64,000 nucleotides of DNA. Origin: Anaerostipes butyraticus (GTDB lineage Bacteria > Bacillota > Clostridia > Lachnospirales > Lachnospiraceae). A model generated the notes under the pieces. It worked only from the letters and a program-made list of their open reading frames with translations, was not told where the DNA came from and ran no database searches. Numbering within the stretch: position 1 is the stretch's first letter; the number at the start of each line of letters is the position of its first letter. Below are positions 16,700 through 25,149 of the stretch, piece after piece. The DNA lies in assembly GCF_016586355.1 (NCBI RefSeq), contig NZ_BLYI01000027.1:124001-188000 (forward strand). Reading direction: 5' to 3'. A program made the translations under genes and the position numbers.

Positions 16700-17140
16700 C
16701 TATATTCTTTCTTTTTCTAAAACCAGGATGGCAGTTTCTCTGTCATCCTCCATGGTCAGCTCTTTGCCATTAACGGTAAATGTTATAATATGAGGTCCCG
16801 CACCACCGACAGCTAAATAAACTCCATCCTCCATTTCTTTCCAGGTGCCCAGCAGCTTTGATTCATCGTAATCCACTTCCATTGTTCCATCCTCACGGAA
16901 AATCACCTGATAATTTTTTAGTTCTCTTATCGCTTCCTGCCTCTCTTTTTCTGTCAGATTTTTGAAATTTTTCGCAGCATCTTCTATTCTCTGAGGCTCA
17001 CTCATCCCTTCCAGCTGTATTTTTCTTGCCGTCCATGTCCCTGTCACAGACTTTTTCTCATGGGCATTGAGCAAAGTCGGCAATATCCAGACCGCCAGCA
17101 GCCCTGCTGCTACTAAAATGATGATTCTTCTCTTTTTCAC
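16700..17140 (-). CDS. Small exported protein, paralog of the adjacent lipoprotein
   Basis: A 146-residue protein with a basic start (KKRR), one hydrophobic segment (IIILVAAGLLAVWILPTLL) and an extracytoplasmic domain beginning GTWTARKIQLEGMSEPQ. It aligns by eye with the neighbour at 16172 (GTWT, MSEP, FxxDGTM, ELTMExD, xxxVxEKE) but lacks a lipobox Cys, so it is probably anchored by its signal sequence. I chose GTG 17140 because AAGGAGG lies 7 nt upstream; the in-frame ATG at 17167 would place its own AGGAG only 2-3 nt away. Function unknown. Confidence 0.7.
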   Translation of the reverse strand: MKKRRIIILVAAGLLAVWILPTLLNAHEKKSVTGTWTARKIQLEGMSEPQRIEDAAKNFKNLTEKERQEAIRELKNYQVIFREDGTMEVDYDESKLLGTWKEMEDGVYLAVGGAGPHIITFTVNGKELTMEDDRETAILVLEKERI

Positions 17141-17194
17141 CCCGGTTCCTCCTTTCCTCCGGTGCATAACTCCTGCTGTTTTTCTTTGCAGTCT

Positions 17195-17227
17195 CAGTAT
17201 AAAAACCAGTTTGGAAAATTTGTTTTT
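17195..17227 (-). promoter_or_regulatory. Shared promoter motif, copy B
   Basis: Minus-strand AACAAATTTTCCAAACTGG then TTTTTATACTGAG; the TATACT element lies 55 nt before the GTG at 17140. It differs from copy A mainly in the middle. Confidence 0.5.
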
Positions 17228-17232
17228 CCTGC

Positions 17233-17799
17233 TTATTTTTCTTTTCGTATTTGGGAAAATCTGCTTCCAGCCAGTTCGTATCCTGTCCGGATTCCTTCAA
17301 AATCTTTTGAATAATACATGGTATGTTCTTTTTTGATTCCTGTCTCTCTTGCCTGATCCAGAATCCGCATTTCCGTCCCAAAAAACAGAATTTCCCATCC
17401 TTTTCTTTGTTTTTCCTGTATCAGATGCCGGATCTTTTTCTGATCATATTGTATACTGGCATTCTCCATACCGTCTGTCATAATGAAAACAAGAACTTTT
17501 TCTTCTTTTTCCGGTTCGGCATCTGTAAACACCGTTCCTATGGCATCAAATAATGCCGTATTGCCATAGGCATAATACTCCTTTGGTGTCAGCTCCTCTG
17601 CCCGCCGGATTGGCATATGCCGGCATAGAATATTACATTGGTCGTTGAATAAGGCTGTTGTAATATAGGCCTCGCCCTCCTGCTGTTTTTGTTCTTCCAG
17701 CATATGATTGTAGTTTCTGATCGTATCCTGTTCTTTTCCATACATGGAACCGCTTTGATCGAGGATACATATCATCTCTTTGATGCTTCCATCCTGCAT
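17233..17799 (-). CDS. Von Willebrand factor A domain protein
   Basis: A 188-residue cytoplasmic vWA domain. The metal-ion-dependent adhesion site is visible as ILDQSGSM (DxSxS), a later Thr in NTALFDAIG, and MTDGMEN as the third ligand segment. No signal peptide. The single-domain architecture resembles TerY-type vWA proteins, which elsewhere are linked to Ser/Thr kinases and PP2C phosphatases; two kinase-fold genes lie 3-7 kb away but no phosphatase is present. ATG 17799 was chosen (AAGGAG 10 nt upstream) over GTG 17808. The gene is transcribed divergently from 17961. Confidence 0.8.
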   Translation of the reverse strand: MQDGSIKEMICILDQSGSMYGKEQDTIRNYNHMLEEQKQQEGEAYITTALFNDQCNILCRHMPIRRAEELTPKEYYAYGNTALFDAIGTVFTDAEPEKEEKVLVFIMTDGMENASIQYDQKKIRHLIQEKQRKGWEILFFGTEMRILDQARETGIKKEHTMYYSKDFEGIRTGYELAGSRFSQIRKEK

Positions 17800-17854
17800 T
17801 TTCTTCACTCTCCTTCCGTTTTCCTGGAGATCATTTTAACGATTACACTAAGCC

Positions 17855-17908
17855 AATTTGTTTTTCTTTCATCAAAAAACAAATTTTCCAAAACAGAATT
17901 TATACTGA
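17855..17908. promoter_or_regulatory. Shared promoter motif, divergent copies C and D
   Basis: Copy C (17875-17908, plus strand) reads ACAAATTTTCCAAAACAG then AATTTATACTGA, with TATACT 54 nt before ATG 17961. Copy D (17855-17866) is a partial match, GAAAAACAAATT on the minus strand, pointing at the vWA gene. The two form an inverted repeat around CTTTCATC. Confidence 0.5.
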
Positions 17909-17960
17909 AATCATCAAATGAAACAAAACAAATTCAACGATTGAAACAGGAGGAAATAAA

Positions 17961-18878
17961 ATGTTAAAAAAATTGATTCTTATCATCATCGCCATATTTT
18001 TAATCCCAGTGGCTGCAGAGCAGATTCAGACAATGTCATCTGCCTCCAGAAATTCAAAGCAGGAACAGGCAGAAGAAGAAACCGATTCATTCAGCTCTGA
18101 TGATACTTCCGACACCGAAACCTATGATACGAGCGATACAACAGAAGAATCTTATGAAAATACGCAGACTTTATCCGATGATTCTGAGTCTGAAAATTCC
18201 AGTGAAACAGAAAATAAAGAAGGGAGTGAAGAATTTGACTGGAAATCCGGATATGCCAATGTTCTCCATCATATTGAGGACTATATGTCCATTGAAGATG
18301 GTACAGAATGTACATTAAAAGATCTTGATTTTGACGGTATTCCAGAATTACATATCGTAACTCAAATTGGTGCAAACGGATTACTCGGAAACGCTGTAAT
18401 TTTCTATTATGATGACAGTCAGAATTTACAATACACAAAATTTTCTTACGATGGCCAAAGTGCAGATTCTCCCGGACTTTATGTTAATTCCAATGGCGAA
18501 TACGCATGGCTGGTTGAAAATCTGTGCTATGACTACAAAACCGAACAAAATACTTTTTGCACAGATTCTTCAAAAAAATCATCAATTGAATATAGCGGAG
18601 TCGATGCCAGTAAAATGACATTTTCCAATGGACAGATAAAATCAACTGTTCTTATTAAGGTTGAAGGCGAAAAATGGACCGGCAAAAAACCATCCCAGTT
18701 TTATGCATTAGGAGAAACTTATGATAATGTTGACGACTTTTTTAAACAGATTGGTTCTAACTGGACGTGGAGCCCAGTTGCAGAAACTTACGAATATGTC
18801 CATGTTTCTCCAACCTATAAAAATCCATCTCAGGAACAAATTGATCAATTACTGGATTCTTATCGCCCGCTGATTTAA
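17961..18878 (+). CDS. Secreted or membrane-anchored protein of unknown function
   Basis: A 305-residue protein with an N-terminal hydrophobic signal/anchor (MLKKLILIIIAIFLIPVAA), a low-complexity Ser/Glu/Asp/Thr linker (about residues 30-90) typical of wall-spanning tethers, and a C-terminal domain. The segment DLDFDGIPELHIV (about 115-127) resembles a calcium-binding DxDxDG loop followed by a beta strand, as in VCBS-like or related Gram-positive surface domains. It is the first gene of a two-gene unit with the YARHG gene (32-nt gap). AGGAGG precedes the ATG. Not recognised beyond this. Confidence 0.7.
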   Translation: MLKKLILIIIAIFLIPVAAEQIQTMSSASRNSKQEQAEEETDSFSSDDTSDTETYDTSDTTEESYENTQTLSDDSESENSSETENKEGSEEFDWKSGYANVLHHIEDYMSIEDGTECTLKDLDFDGIPELHIVTQIGANGLLGNAVIFYYDDSQNLQYTKFSYDGQSADSPGLYVNSNGEYAWLVENLCYDYKTEQNTFCTDSSKKSSIEYSGVDASKMTFSNGQIKSTVLIKVEGEKWTGKKPSQFYALGETYDNVDDFFKQIGSNWTWSPVAETYEYVHVSPTYKNPSQEQIDQLLDSYRPLI

Positions 18879-18910
18879 AAGCATCATAATAAAAGATAGG
18901 AGGAATCGAT

Positions 18911-19798
18911 ATGTTAAAGAAAATCACCGCTTTGATGCTGGCTGCTTCTGTCATAATCATCGCCGCTGCTGCCATCCGGTCATTTTCATCCAGTTGGACA
19001 AAACGTTTTCCGCCTAAGAAGACCGAACCAAAGCAGACAGAAACTCCGGCTCCTATCGAAAAAAAGAATATAGAGCTTCTTCCATACAGCGACACCCGGC
19101 TTATCACCAGTGAAGAAGCGGCTGCATTATCAGATCAGCAATTAAGAATTGCACGGTGTGAAATCACGGCAAGACACGGCAAACGTGTTTGTTCAAAAGA
19201 AACAAAAAAATATTTTAAATCCATCAGCTGGTACCATCCTTCCAACAATTACGATAGAGCTTCTCTGTCAGACATCGAAAAGGAGAACGTAGAAATTCTA
19301 TATAAGGAAGAGCTGGGACGTAAGCAGGATGCCGCAAAAGAACGCCTGGAAGAAGGTAAAAATGGCAAAGATGCCAAAGATTTATCTTCCGATTATGTGG
19401 ATATTCTTACCTCTTTTTCTTATGATGATCTGTCTGGAAAATGGATCAGTATAGAAGAAGACTCAGATGACACTCTTGTTCCTAAAAGTACTTCTGTCAT
19501 AGAAATCAGAGAAAAGGACGGCATTTTTTATTACGTATATTATTTTGTCCAAATTCCTATATGCTTTACTCCCGAAGCAGCTGCCGAAGAAGGCGAAGCC
19601 AGCCGTGTATTCTGCGACTGTACCACTGGGCTTGTCACATTAGATGAAGATACCGGAACCATTACATTTTATTCTGGTCTTTCTGACGAACATCCTTTTT
19701 TCGTTTTTGAATATGATGTTATGTCTGACCGCCTAATTCAGACAAATGACGACAAATATCAGGAAATTATGGTAAAAAATGATGATTTTAAATATTAA
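18911..19798 (+). CDS. YARHG-domain extracytoplasmic protein
   Basis: A 295-residue protein with a signal/anchor (LMLAASVIIIAAAAI), a Pro/Lys/Thr-rich linker, and a YARHG domain at about residues 75-130: LRIARCEITARHGKRV followed by the aromatic KSISWYHPSNNY. YARHG domains occur in extracellular regions of Firmicutes proteins and are presumed to bind cell-wall or other ligands. The remaining C-terminal 150 residues are unassigned. It begins with the same MLKK start as the upstream gene. The IS200 element lies directly downstream, so a longer original operon cannot be excluded. Confidence 0.8.
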   Translation: MLKKITALMLAASVIIIAAAAIRSFSSSWTKRFPPKKTEPKQTETPAPIEKKNIELLPYSDTRLITSEEAAALSDQQLRIARCEITARHGKRVCSKETKKYFKSISWYHPSNNYDRASLSDIEKENVEILYKEELGRKQDAAKERLEEGKNGKDAKDLSSDYVDILTSFSYDDLSGKWISIEEDSDDTLVPKSTSVIEIREKDGIFYYVYYFVQIPICFTPEAAAEEGEASRVFCDCTTGLVTLDEDTGTITFYSGLSDEHPFFVFEYDVMSDRLIQTNDDKYQEIMVKNDDFKY

Positions 19799-19811
19799 AT
19801 ATCAAATCAGA

Positions 19812-19832
19812 ACCACCGGCTTAGCCGGTGGT
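19812..19832. repeat. Right-end subterminal hairpin of the IS200 element
   Basis: Perfect 9-bp stem ACCACCGGC/GCCGGTGGT around a TTA loop, on the side downstream of tnpA. Confidence 0.8.
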
Positions 19833-19940
19833 TTGCTCACGCCCTATAAGGGCTCATTACCGGCACTGGAGTCTAAAGACTCGTCGAATTGGTCCGCCAG
19901 CCGCAACATCATTTACTCACTGAGTCTTTCCAGACTCTTC

Positions 19941-20411
19941 TTATATGTTTGTTTTTACTGGCTCCCCCGTAAACGGGTCTATATACTCCTTGAGTGTCAT
20001 TTGGTCATATTCCCAGTCTTCCTGCAATTGGTTTTGAATATACTCTTGTATCTTTTTCGCATTTTTCCCTACCGTATCTACATAGTACCCTCTACACCAG
20101 AAATGTCGATTCCCAAATTTATACTTCAGGTTTGCATGTCTTTCAAATATCATCAGCGTGCTTTTCCCTTTTAGATACCCTACAAAACTTGATACACTTA
20201 TACTCGGTGGTATCTCTACCAGCATGTGTACATGATCTCTGCACATTTCTGCTTCTACAATTTTTACCCCTTTTCTCTTGCATAGCATACTGAGAATCTT
20301 CGCTATATCTGCTTTCAACTTTCCATATATGATCTTCCTTCTAAATTTTGGTGCAAACACCAGATGGTACTTACAATTCCATTTTGTATGTGCTATACTC
20401 TGTATATCCAT
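19941..20411 (-). CDS. tnpA: IS200-type Y1 transposase
   Basis: A 156-residue HUH single-strand transposase. The HUH motif is HVHMLVEI (about residue 60), and the catalytic Tyr lies in the C-terminal helix region GYYVDTVGKNAKKIQEYI. The Y-rich N-terminus (TKWNCKYHLVFAPKFRR) is characteristic. Length is full, with no frameshift, so the element may still be active. AAGGAGG precedes the ATG, within reach of an inverted repeat that could sequester it. Confidence 0.95.
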   Translation of the reverse strand: MDIQSIAHTKWNCKYHLVFAPKFRRKIIYGKLKADIAKILSMLCKRKGVKIVEAEMCRDHVHMLVEIPPSISVSSFVGYLKGKSTLMIFERHANLKYKFGNRHFWCRGYYVDTVGKNAKKIQEYIQNQLQEDWEYDQMTLKEYIDPFTGEPVKTNI

Positions 20412-20435
20412 ATGGATAACCTCCTTTGATCTTTA

Positions 20436-20459
20436 ATGTGGTTGGCAAACCAACATTAT
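20436..20459 (-). repeat. Inverted repeat upstream of tnpA
   Basis: GTTGG (20441-20445) and CCAAC (20450-20454) with flanking AAT/ATT pairs form a hairpin just upstream of the tnpA ribosome-binding site. IS200 elements are known to limit transposase synthesis with such leader structures; inference here. Confidence 0.5.
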
Positions 20460-20504
20460 TGTATCACCGGAGGTTTTTTACTGTAAGCTAAAGCAATGCT
20501 GACT

Positions 20505-20521
20505 CACCTGCATAGCAGGTG
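20505..20521. repeat. Left-end subterminal hairpin of the IS200 element
   Basis: Perfect 7-bp stem CACCTGC/GCAGGTG around ATA, on the tnpA-upstream side. Confidence 0.75.
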
Positions 20522-20600
20522 GTTTATTTGTTCTTCAAAGCTTCGTTTCTCTTTATTGAAAAACTCCGCAATGACGAACAGGCTTAAAGCCTAACAATCA

Positions 20601-20640
20601 AAAAAATCAGGGAAGGATCTATAAATCCAACCCTGATTTT
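20601..20640 (-). terminator. Terminator after the kinase gene pair
   Basis: AAAATCAGGG (20603-20612) pairs with CCCTGATTTT (20631-20640); inner bases GGAT/ATCC extend the stem. The plus-strand A-run gives U's on the minus strand, directly after the pseudokinase stop. Confidence 0.85.
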
Positions 20641-20642
20641 CG

Positions 20643-23096
20643 TTACTGCGGCCAGTAGTAATCTGCGTTTCCCGGTTTCGGCGGCATAATCGTCATAGTT
20701 AAATTATTTTTTTCATCAATTCGTGTGAAAACGACAGCTCCACGAAACCAATACAACGATCTGCTTTCAGTACTTTGTATCTGGAGTTTATTTTTTCCAA
20801 AATCCTCTAAAAATTCATCCTGCTTATCACTTATCAACCTCAGAATATCTGCCACAGCTTTCTCACTCGGAACATTTTTATCTTTATTTTGATAAACTTT
20901 TAAAGAAATGACTTTCCCATTTACCAAATCTTTCTTTACATCAAGGAAAATATCATCTGTCATCTTATACTTTTGAACAACAGAAAAATCTGTTAAAATA
21001 GCTCCATATTTCTGCAATTCCACAATGCATTTTTTCTCTTCTGATTCTTTTATCATTTGATATTTTTTATCTTTTAATTCCCCAATCAGATTATCCAGAC
21101 GAACAAAAAAGCGAAATTCATTACATGGTTCTCCCCATTTCAAAGCATCACTTTCACTTAACACAAATTGTGTCGACTCTACTTCATTCAATTGTTTATT
21201 ATCAGCTATTTTTTCTTTCGATATCGCATGCTTTTTTACATAAGAGACAAATTTTTTATATTTGCTGCTGCCTCGCTCATAATTTCCTGCATAAACTGTC
21301 TCATCATTTGAATTTTCTTCAAATCTAGCCAAAGATGACGTTTCATACAAATCTGCTTTAATTTCAACCGAATACTGGGAAGTCCTTTTTTCTGTATCAC
21401 TCGGATATTCAAATATAATTTGACATTTTGCATTCGGTTCCAGAACGAAATACTTTCCTTTTTCTAATGATTTTTCTGTTATTTCCCTGCATTCCTGTTT
21501 GGTTAAATAGGTTTCTGGAACAAGAAACGGCAGTATCTTTTCCAAGAAATAAGAACAACGTTCTTTTGATGCCTGAAATTTTACTGACCCAAGCCGCTGA
21601 CTCAATGGATCATATGATAAAACTACCGTTTCATTTTCTCCTCTCACTTTATAAGTATTTTCTTTATTTGCATACAGAATAATTTCTTCCTCTGCCTCCT
21701 TATAGATTTCTCCTCTTAATGCTCCTGATTCTTCCATTAAATCTATTTTGTCTTCTACTTTCATATAGTATTGTATAATATCCTTTGCTGTTTTGTAATC
21801 CAGATAAAAAGCCCCTCTTACACCTTGTTCCACCGGGCACTCATCCCAATTTTCCTCTTTTATTTCATAGGTAATTTCATCAGAAATTGTATCCTCCTGC
21901 TTTTCTCCGTATTTCAAAAAATAGTCTAACATTTCTTTATATTCTGAATCTTCTTTATCAAAACATATTTTGCCTTGGCTATTCTCTGTTTTCTCTTTGG
22001 CCTTCTGCAATTTCCATGCAAAGTAGTCCCGCTGATGTGTCTGAACATATGTATATAAACCACCGGCTGTCAATCCTGATAAACAAATCAGACAAATCAT
22101 TACCGCTGCAATTCGTTTCAGAAAATATCCTTTTACTCTGTTTTTCTTTCTTCTTTTTTCCTCCTGCTGAGCTGTATTTAACCAGTTCTCTCCCCAGATG
22201 TGGCGGATTACTCCCATTCCCTTCTCTTCCTCCTCTCTTGGAAGATCTATACTTTCCAACAGATTTCCAATAGAAAAGAACCTCATCTGAGCTTCCAGAG
22301 ATATTCCCCGCATTAACGCCTGTTCTGTTTTATCTCTGATTTTTGTATACCAATGCGGACTCCTTACGTTGTCCTTTTTCATTCGATCCGCTGCTTTTTG
22401 AACCTTGTGTCCTGTAACCATTTCATACCATACTACACAAAGTGCATACACGTCAGTCCATGGTCCTAAAACCCCATCACTGTCTAATTGTTCCGGTGCT
22501 TTGTATTCATCCGCATCATCTTCAGAAATTCTGTTTTTGCAGTCTGCTAACAGCCTGAGAGTCCCATCTTCCATTACAACCAAATGTTTCAGCGAAATAT
22601 TCCCATGAACCTGTCCTGCCGCGTGAAGTCCATTCACTGCCCGAAGGACAGGTCGAAACATTTGTTCCGCTTTTTCCTCTTCTATTTTGTGCTTTTCTTT
22701 TATATAGCTTTCGAGTGTTTCTCCTTCTGGAAATGTTGTAATCATATATCCTTTTCCATTTTCCAAGAAATAATCCTTAATCACCGCTATACCAGAGGAC
22801 AAAATTTTTCCAAACAGACTCTTTACTTTCTTTTCCTTTTCTGCCTTCCAGAATTCTTCCGGATATTCGTATATTAATACTTTTTGTTCCAGTACAAGAT
22901 CATATCCTGCATACCGTATCGTATGTTCATCCTGTTCCAGGACTGCGCCAATCATATATTTCTCCTCAAGCACAGTATATGGTTCCAGATAATTATCCTG
23001 CCATTCATATTCCCACAGCCCTTTTTTGCAAACCGGACAAATTTGTTCTGATTCTTCTTTTTCATTCATACAAAAAATACATCTGTTTCTCTTCAT
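20643..23096 (-). CDS. Zinc-ribbon membrane pseudokinase with kinase-paralog ectodomain
   Basis: An 817-residue protein. N-terminal zinc ribbon CIFC...CPVC (about residues 5-25), then a Ser/Thr kinase fold (about 45-270) that looks catalytically dead: the HRD position reads HGNISLKHL, the DFG position reads ADCKNR, and the VAIK lysine segment reads VLIYEY. The APEQ segment and GPWTDVYALC helix F region are kept. One membrane segment (IAAVMICLICLSGLTAGGLY, about 330) and a long extracytoplasmic part follow; its last 230 residues are paralogous to the ectodomain of the upstream active kinase (YAGNY...KKFVSYVK, EWG/KWGxPCNxFRF). ATG 23096 preferred over TTG 23108. Likely a partner or decoy for that kinase. 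Confidence 0.85.
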   Translation of the reverse strand: MKRNRCIFCMNEKEESEQICPVCKKGLWEYEWQDNYLEPYTVLEEKYMIGAVLEQDEHTIRYAGYDLVLEQKVLIYEYPEEFWKAEKEKKVKSLFGKILSSGIAVIKDYFLENGKGYMITTFPEGETLESYIKEKHKIEEEKAEQMFRPVLRAVNGLHAAGQVHGNISLKHLVVMEDGTLRLLADCKNRISEDDADEYKAPEQLDSDGVLGPWTDVYALCVVWYEMVTGHKVQKAADRMKKDNVRSPHWYTKIRDKTEQALMRGISLEAQMRFFSIGNLLESIDLPREEEEKGMGVIRHIWGENWLNTAQQEEKRRKKNRVKGYFLKRIAAVMICLICLSGLTAGGLYTYVQTHQRDYFAWKLQKAKEKTENSQGKICFDKEDSEYKEMLDYFLKYGEKQEDTISDEITYEIKEENWDECPVEQGVRGAFYLDYKTAKDIIQYYMKVEDKIDLMEESGALRGEIYKEAEEEIILYANKENTYKVRGENETVVLSYDPLSQRLGSVKFQASKERCSYFLEKILPFLVPETYLTKQECREITEKSLEKGKYFVLEPNAKCQIIFEYPSDTEKRTSQYSVEIKADLYETSSLARFEENSNDETVYAGNYERGSSKYKKFVSYVKKHAISKEKIADNKQLNEVESTQFVLSESDALKWGEPCNEFRFFVRLDNLIGELKDKKYQMIKESEEKKCIVELQKYGAILTDFSVVQKYKMTDDIFLDVKKDLVNGKVISLKVYQNKDKNVPSEKAVADILRLISDKQDEFLEDFGKNKLQIQSTESRSLYWFRGAVVFTRIDEKNNLTMTIMPPKPGNADYYWPQ

Positions 23097-23120
23097 TTTT
23101 ATTCCCAACTATCTTTATAT

Positions 23121-24794
23121 TCACGAATATGTATCAGTACAGTAATTCCAACGATCAACCCTGAACGTCCAATATATAGTTTCCTCACTTTCCCCCTCTC
23201 GCAGCCAAAAATGAAATCCCGGATCAATCTGATCATTTTCCGGCATCTCATCATACAAATTTTTTAAGTTTTCTCTTTCTTTAGTGGAAAAATCCTGTGC
23301 CAGGAATTCTGCCGTTTCCTGAATTAGATTTTTATCCTCCCCTTTCTGATTCTTTGGAAGCTCGATAAAAATTTCAAACAAATCATCATTTACCGTATCA
23401 CTTACTACATTTACATATAAATCATTTTTTACTTTATACCTGATTTCTTTACTGAAATTTGTATAAATTGCCCCATATTCTTCTACCTGAACCGCATTTC
23501 TTTCATTTTGCTCTACTTTTTTCATATCATATCCTTTTTTTTTCATCCATTGGATATATTCGTCCCCTGTCATCTCAAACCGAAAACGATTGCACGGATC
23601 TCCCCACTCTTTTACATCTTCTGATTTCAAAAAATAAATTGTACTCAAGCCCCGATAAGGATCCGTTTCATATTCCTCATCCTTTTCACTCTTTTTTGTG
23701 GATACTGCACGGCTTTTTACAAATTCTAAATATTCCTTATAGCGCTCAGTTTGTCTTCCATAATCTCCCGCATAAATCGCATTTTGACTCTCCTCCGCAG
23801 TATTCCAAAAAAAGAATGCACCTCCTGCTGCACATATCATTGCAATTATGCTGACAATCCCCAATGGCAGAATCCATCGTGTCCGTTTTCTTTTTTCAGC
23901 TTCTTTTGAAGGATCAGCAATATTTTTTACACTATTAGATAAATCAGATATTTTTCGAAAACGCTGTTTATAATTTAGTTCCAGCCCTCTGCAAAGAATT
24001 TCCTCTTCTTCCGGCAGAATTTCAGCGCCATAAGCAGACGGCAGATACAATTCATCTTTTTCAATTCTCTGAATAGAAGGTTCCGGGCGCACTCCTGTTA
24101 TCATTTCATAAATCGTTGCACATAAAGCATATATATCCGTCCATGGCCCCTGTTTTCCTTTTTTCACATATTGTTCCGGCGGTGCATATCCTTTCTTGAT
24201 CAGAATCGTCATGGTTTTTTCTGTCTCCAGATACGGTCTTGCCGAACCAAAATCTATGATTTTAACCGTCCCGTTCTCTTCGATCATCAGATTCCCCGGA
24301 TTTAAATCACGATGAATAATTCCCATTTTATGAATTTTTTCGAGAGCCTCTGCCACAGGCTCCAGCATCTTCCAGGCCTGCTGAAAAGAGAGAGGCACAT
24401 CCTGATTTTGCAGATAATCATCCAGATTGATTCCCCGGATGTATTCCATTGCCAGGTATGCTGTTCCATTTTCTTCAAACCAATCCAGAATCTTAACAAC
24501 TTCAGGTATATCAAATAATTTTGACATTCGTCTGGCTTCTGCCAGAAAATCTTTTTTTCCTTTCAAAAAACGACGGCGGTCATTCCTCTCTCTGGGAATC
24601 ACATTCATTACTCCATCTTCTTCCATCATTCTTCCTGCAATTTCACGCGGATAATATTCCTTTATGACTATGTTCTGTCCCAGATTTCTATCTTCCGCCA
24701 GATAAGTGATACCGAAGCCTCCAATTCCTAATATTTTTCTGATATAATATCGATTCTTTAGAACCATACCCTTTTCCAAACACAAATTCTCCAT
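23121..24794 (-). CDS. Membrane Ser/Thr protein kinase
   Basis: A 557-residue transmembrane kinase. The catalytic domain (about 15-270) has an intact glycine loop (LGIGGFGITYLA), the lysine in IVIKEYYP, the catalytic HRDLNPGNLM and IDFGSARP, and APPEQY before the GPWTDIYALC segment. A single membrane helix (LGIVSIIAMICAAGGAFFFW, about 315) leads to a 225-residue ectodomain, without PASTA repeats, that is paralogous to the C-terminus of the neighbouring pseudokinase (YAGDY, EWGDPCNRFRF, EEYGAIYTNFS). Architecture suggests an envelope sensor. The gap to the pseudokinase start is 24 nt, so the pair is co-transcribed. No PP2C phosphatase is nearby. Confidence 0.92.
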   Translation of the reverse strand: MENLCLEKGMVLKNRYYIRKILGIGGFGITYLAEDRNLGQNIVIKEYYPREIAGRMMEEDGVMNVIPRERNDRRRFLKGKKDFLAEARRMSKLFDIPEVVKILDWFEENGTAYLAMEYIRGINLDDYLQNQDVPLSFQQAWKMLEPVAEALEKIHKMGIIHRDLNPGNLMIEENGTVKIIDFGSARPYLETEKTMTILIKKGYAPPEQYVKKGKQGPWTDIYALCATIYEMITGVRPEPSIQRIEKDELYLPSAYGAEILPEEEEILCRGLELNYKQRFRKISDLSNSVKNIADPSKEAEKRKRTRWILPLGIVSIIAMICAAGGAFFFWNTAEESQNAIYAGDYGRQTERYKEYLEFVKSRAVSTKKSEKDEEYETDPYRGLSTIYFLKSEDVKEWGDPCNRFRFEMTGDEYIQWMKKKGYDMKKVEQNERNAVQVEEYGAIYTNFSKEIRYKVKNDLYVNVVSDTVNDDLFEIFIELPKNQKGEDKNLIQETAEFLAQDFSTKERENLKNLYDEMPENDQIDPGFHFWLREGESEETIYWTFRVDRWNYCTDTYS

Positions 24795-25149
24795 TACGTA
24801 TTTACCCCTACTGTTACATTATATGTACCATCAGCCGATTCATATGAAAAGCGTACATTACACTTTCTTCCCCGGCAGGATCTCTTTTTTCTGCCGTTTT
24901 AAGCATCCTGATTTACTGGAAATTCCACCGGTATTTTACTGCTCCCCACGCAAAAAAAGGACTGTCTGAAACTTCATCCCGGTTTCGAAAACAGGCTGTA
25001 TAGTTTTTTAAAAAGGCTCTCCGCCTGTCAGCCGCCAGGCGCACGACATAAAAAGACGCAGGAAATCTGTTTTCCTGCGTCTTATGTTATTTACACTTCT
25101 GACCGGATGCCGAAATTTTACTGATATCATGTTCCGGCTGTTCTTAAAA
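24795..25149. other. Intergenic region upstream of the kinase operon
   Basis: 355 nt without a convincing gene. A TATAAT on the minus strand near 24822-24827 may belong to the kinase promoter, but no good -35 box is seen. The half nearest 25149 holds the terminator of the ferredoxin gene. The rest shows nothing I recognise. Confidence 0.5.
25047..25086 (-). terminator. Terminator after the BFD-like ferredoxin gene
   Basis: AGACGCAGGAAA pairs with TTTCCTGCGTCT, extended by ATAA/TTAT outside; it lies 64 nt downstream of the stop at 25150. Confidence 0.8.

Larger units (their letters stand above)
19805..20530. mobile_element. IS200/IS605-family insertion sequence (tnpA only)
   Basis: A roughly 0.7-kb element holding one Y1 transposase gene and no tnpB. 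Subterminal hairpins typical of the family lie near both ends: ACCACCGGC/GCCGGTGGT (19812-19832) and CACCTGC/GCAGGTG (20505-20521). The exact cleavage sites cannot be fixed by eye; IS200 elements make no target-site duplication. It separates the YARHG operon from the kinase genes. Confidence 0.85.

Noticed and set aside
16662-17908. CodY boxes as explanation of the shared motif
   Set aside because: Best alignments match only about 10-11 of 15 consensus positions, while the conserved block is longer and strictly phased to a TATACT element.
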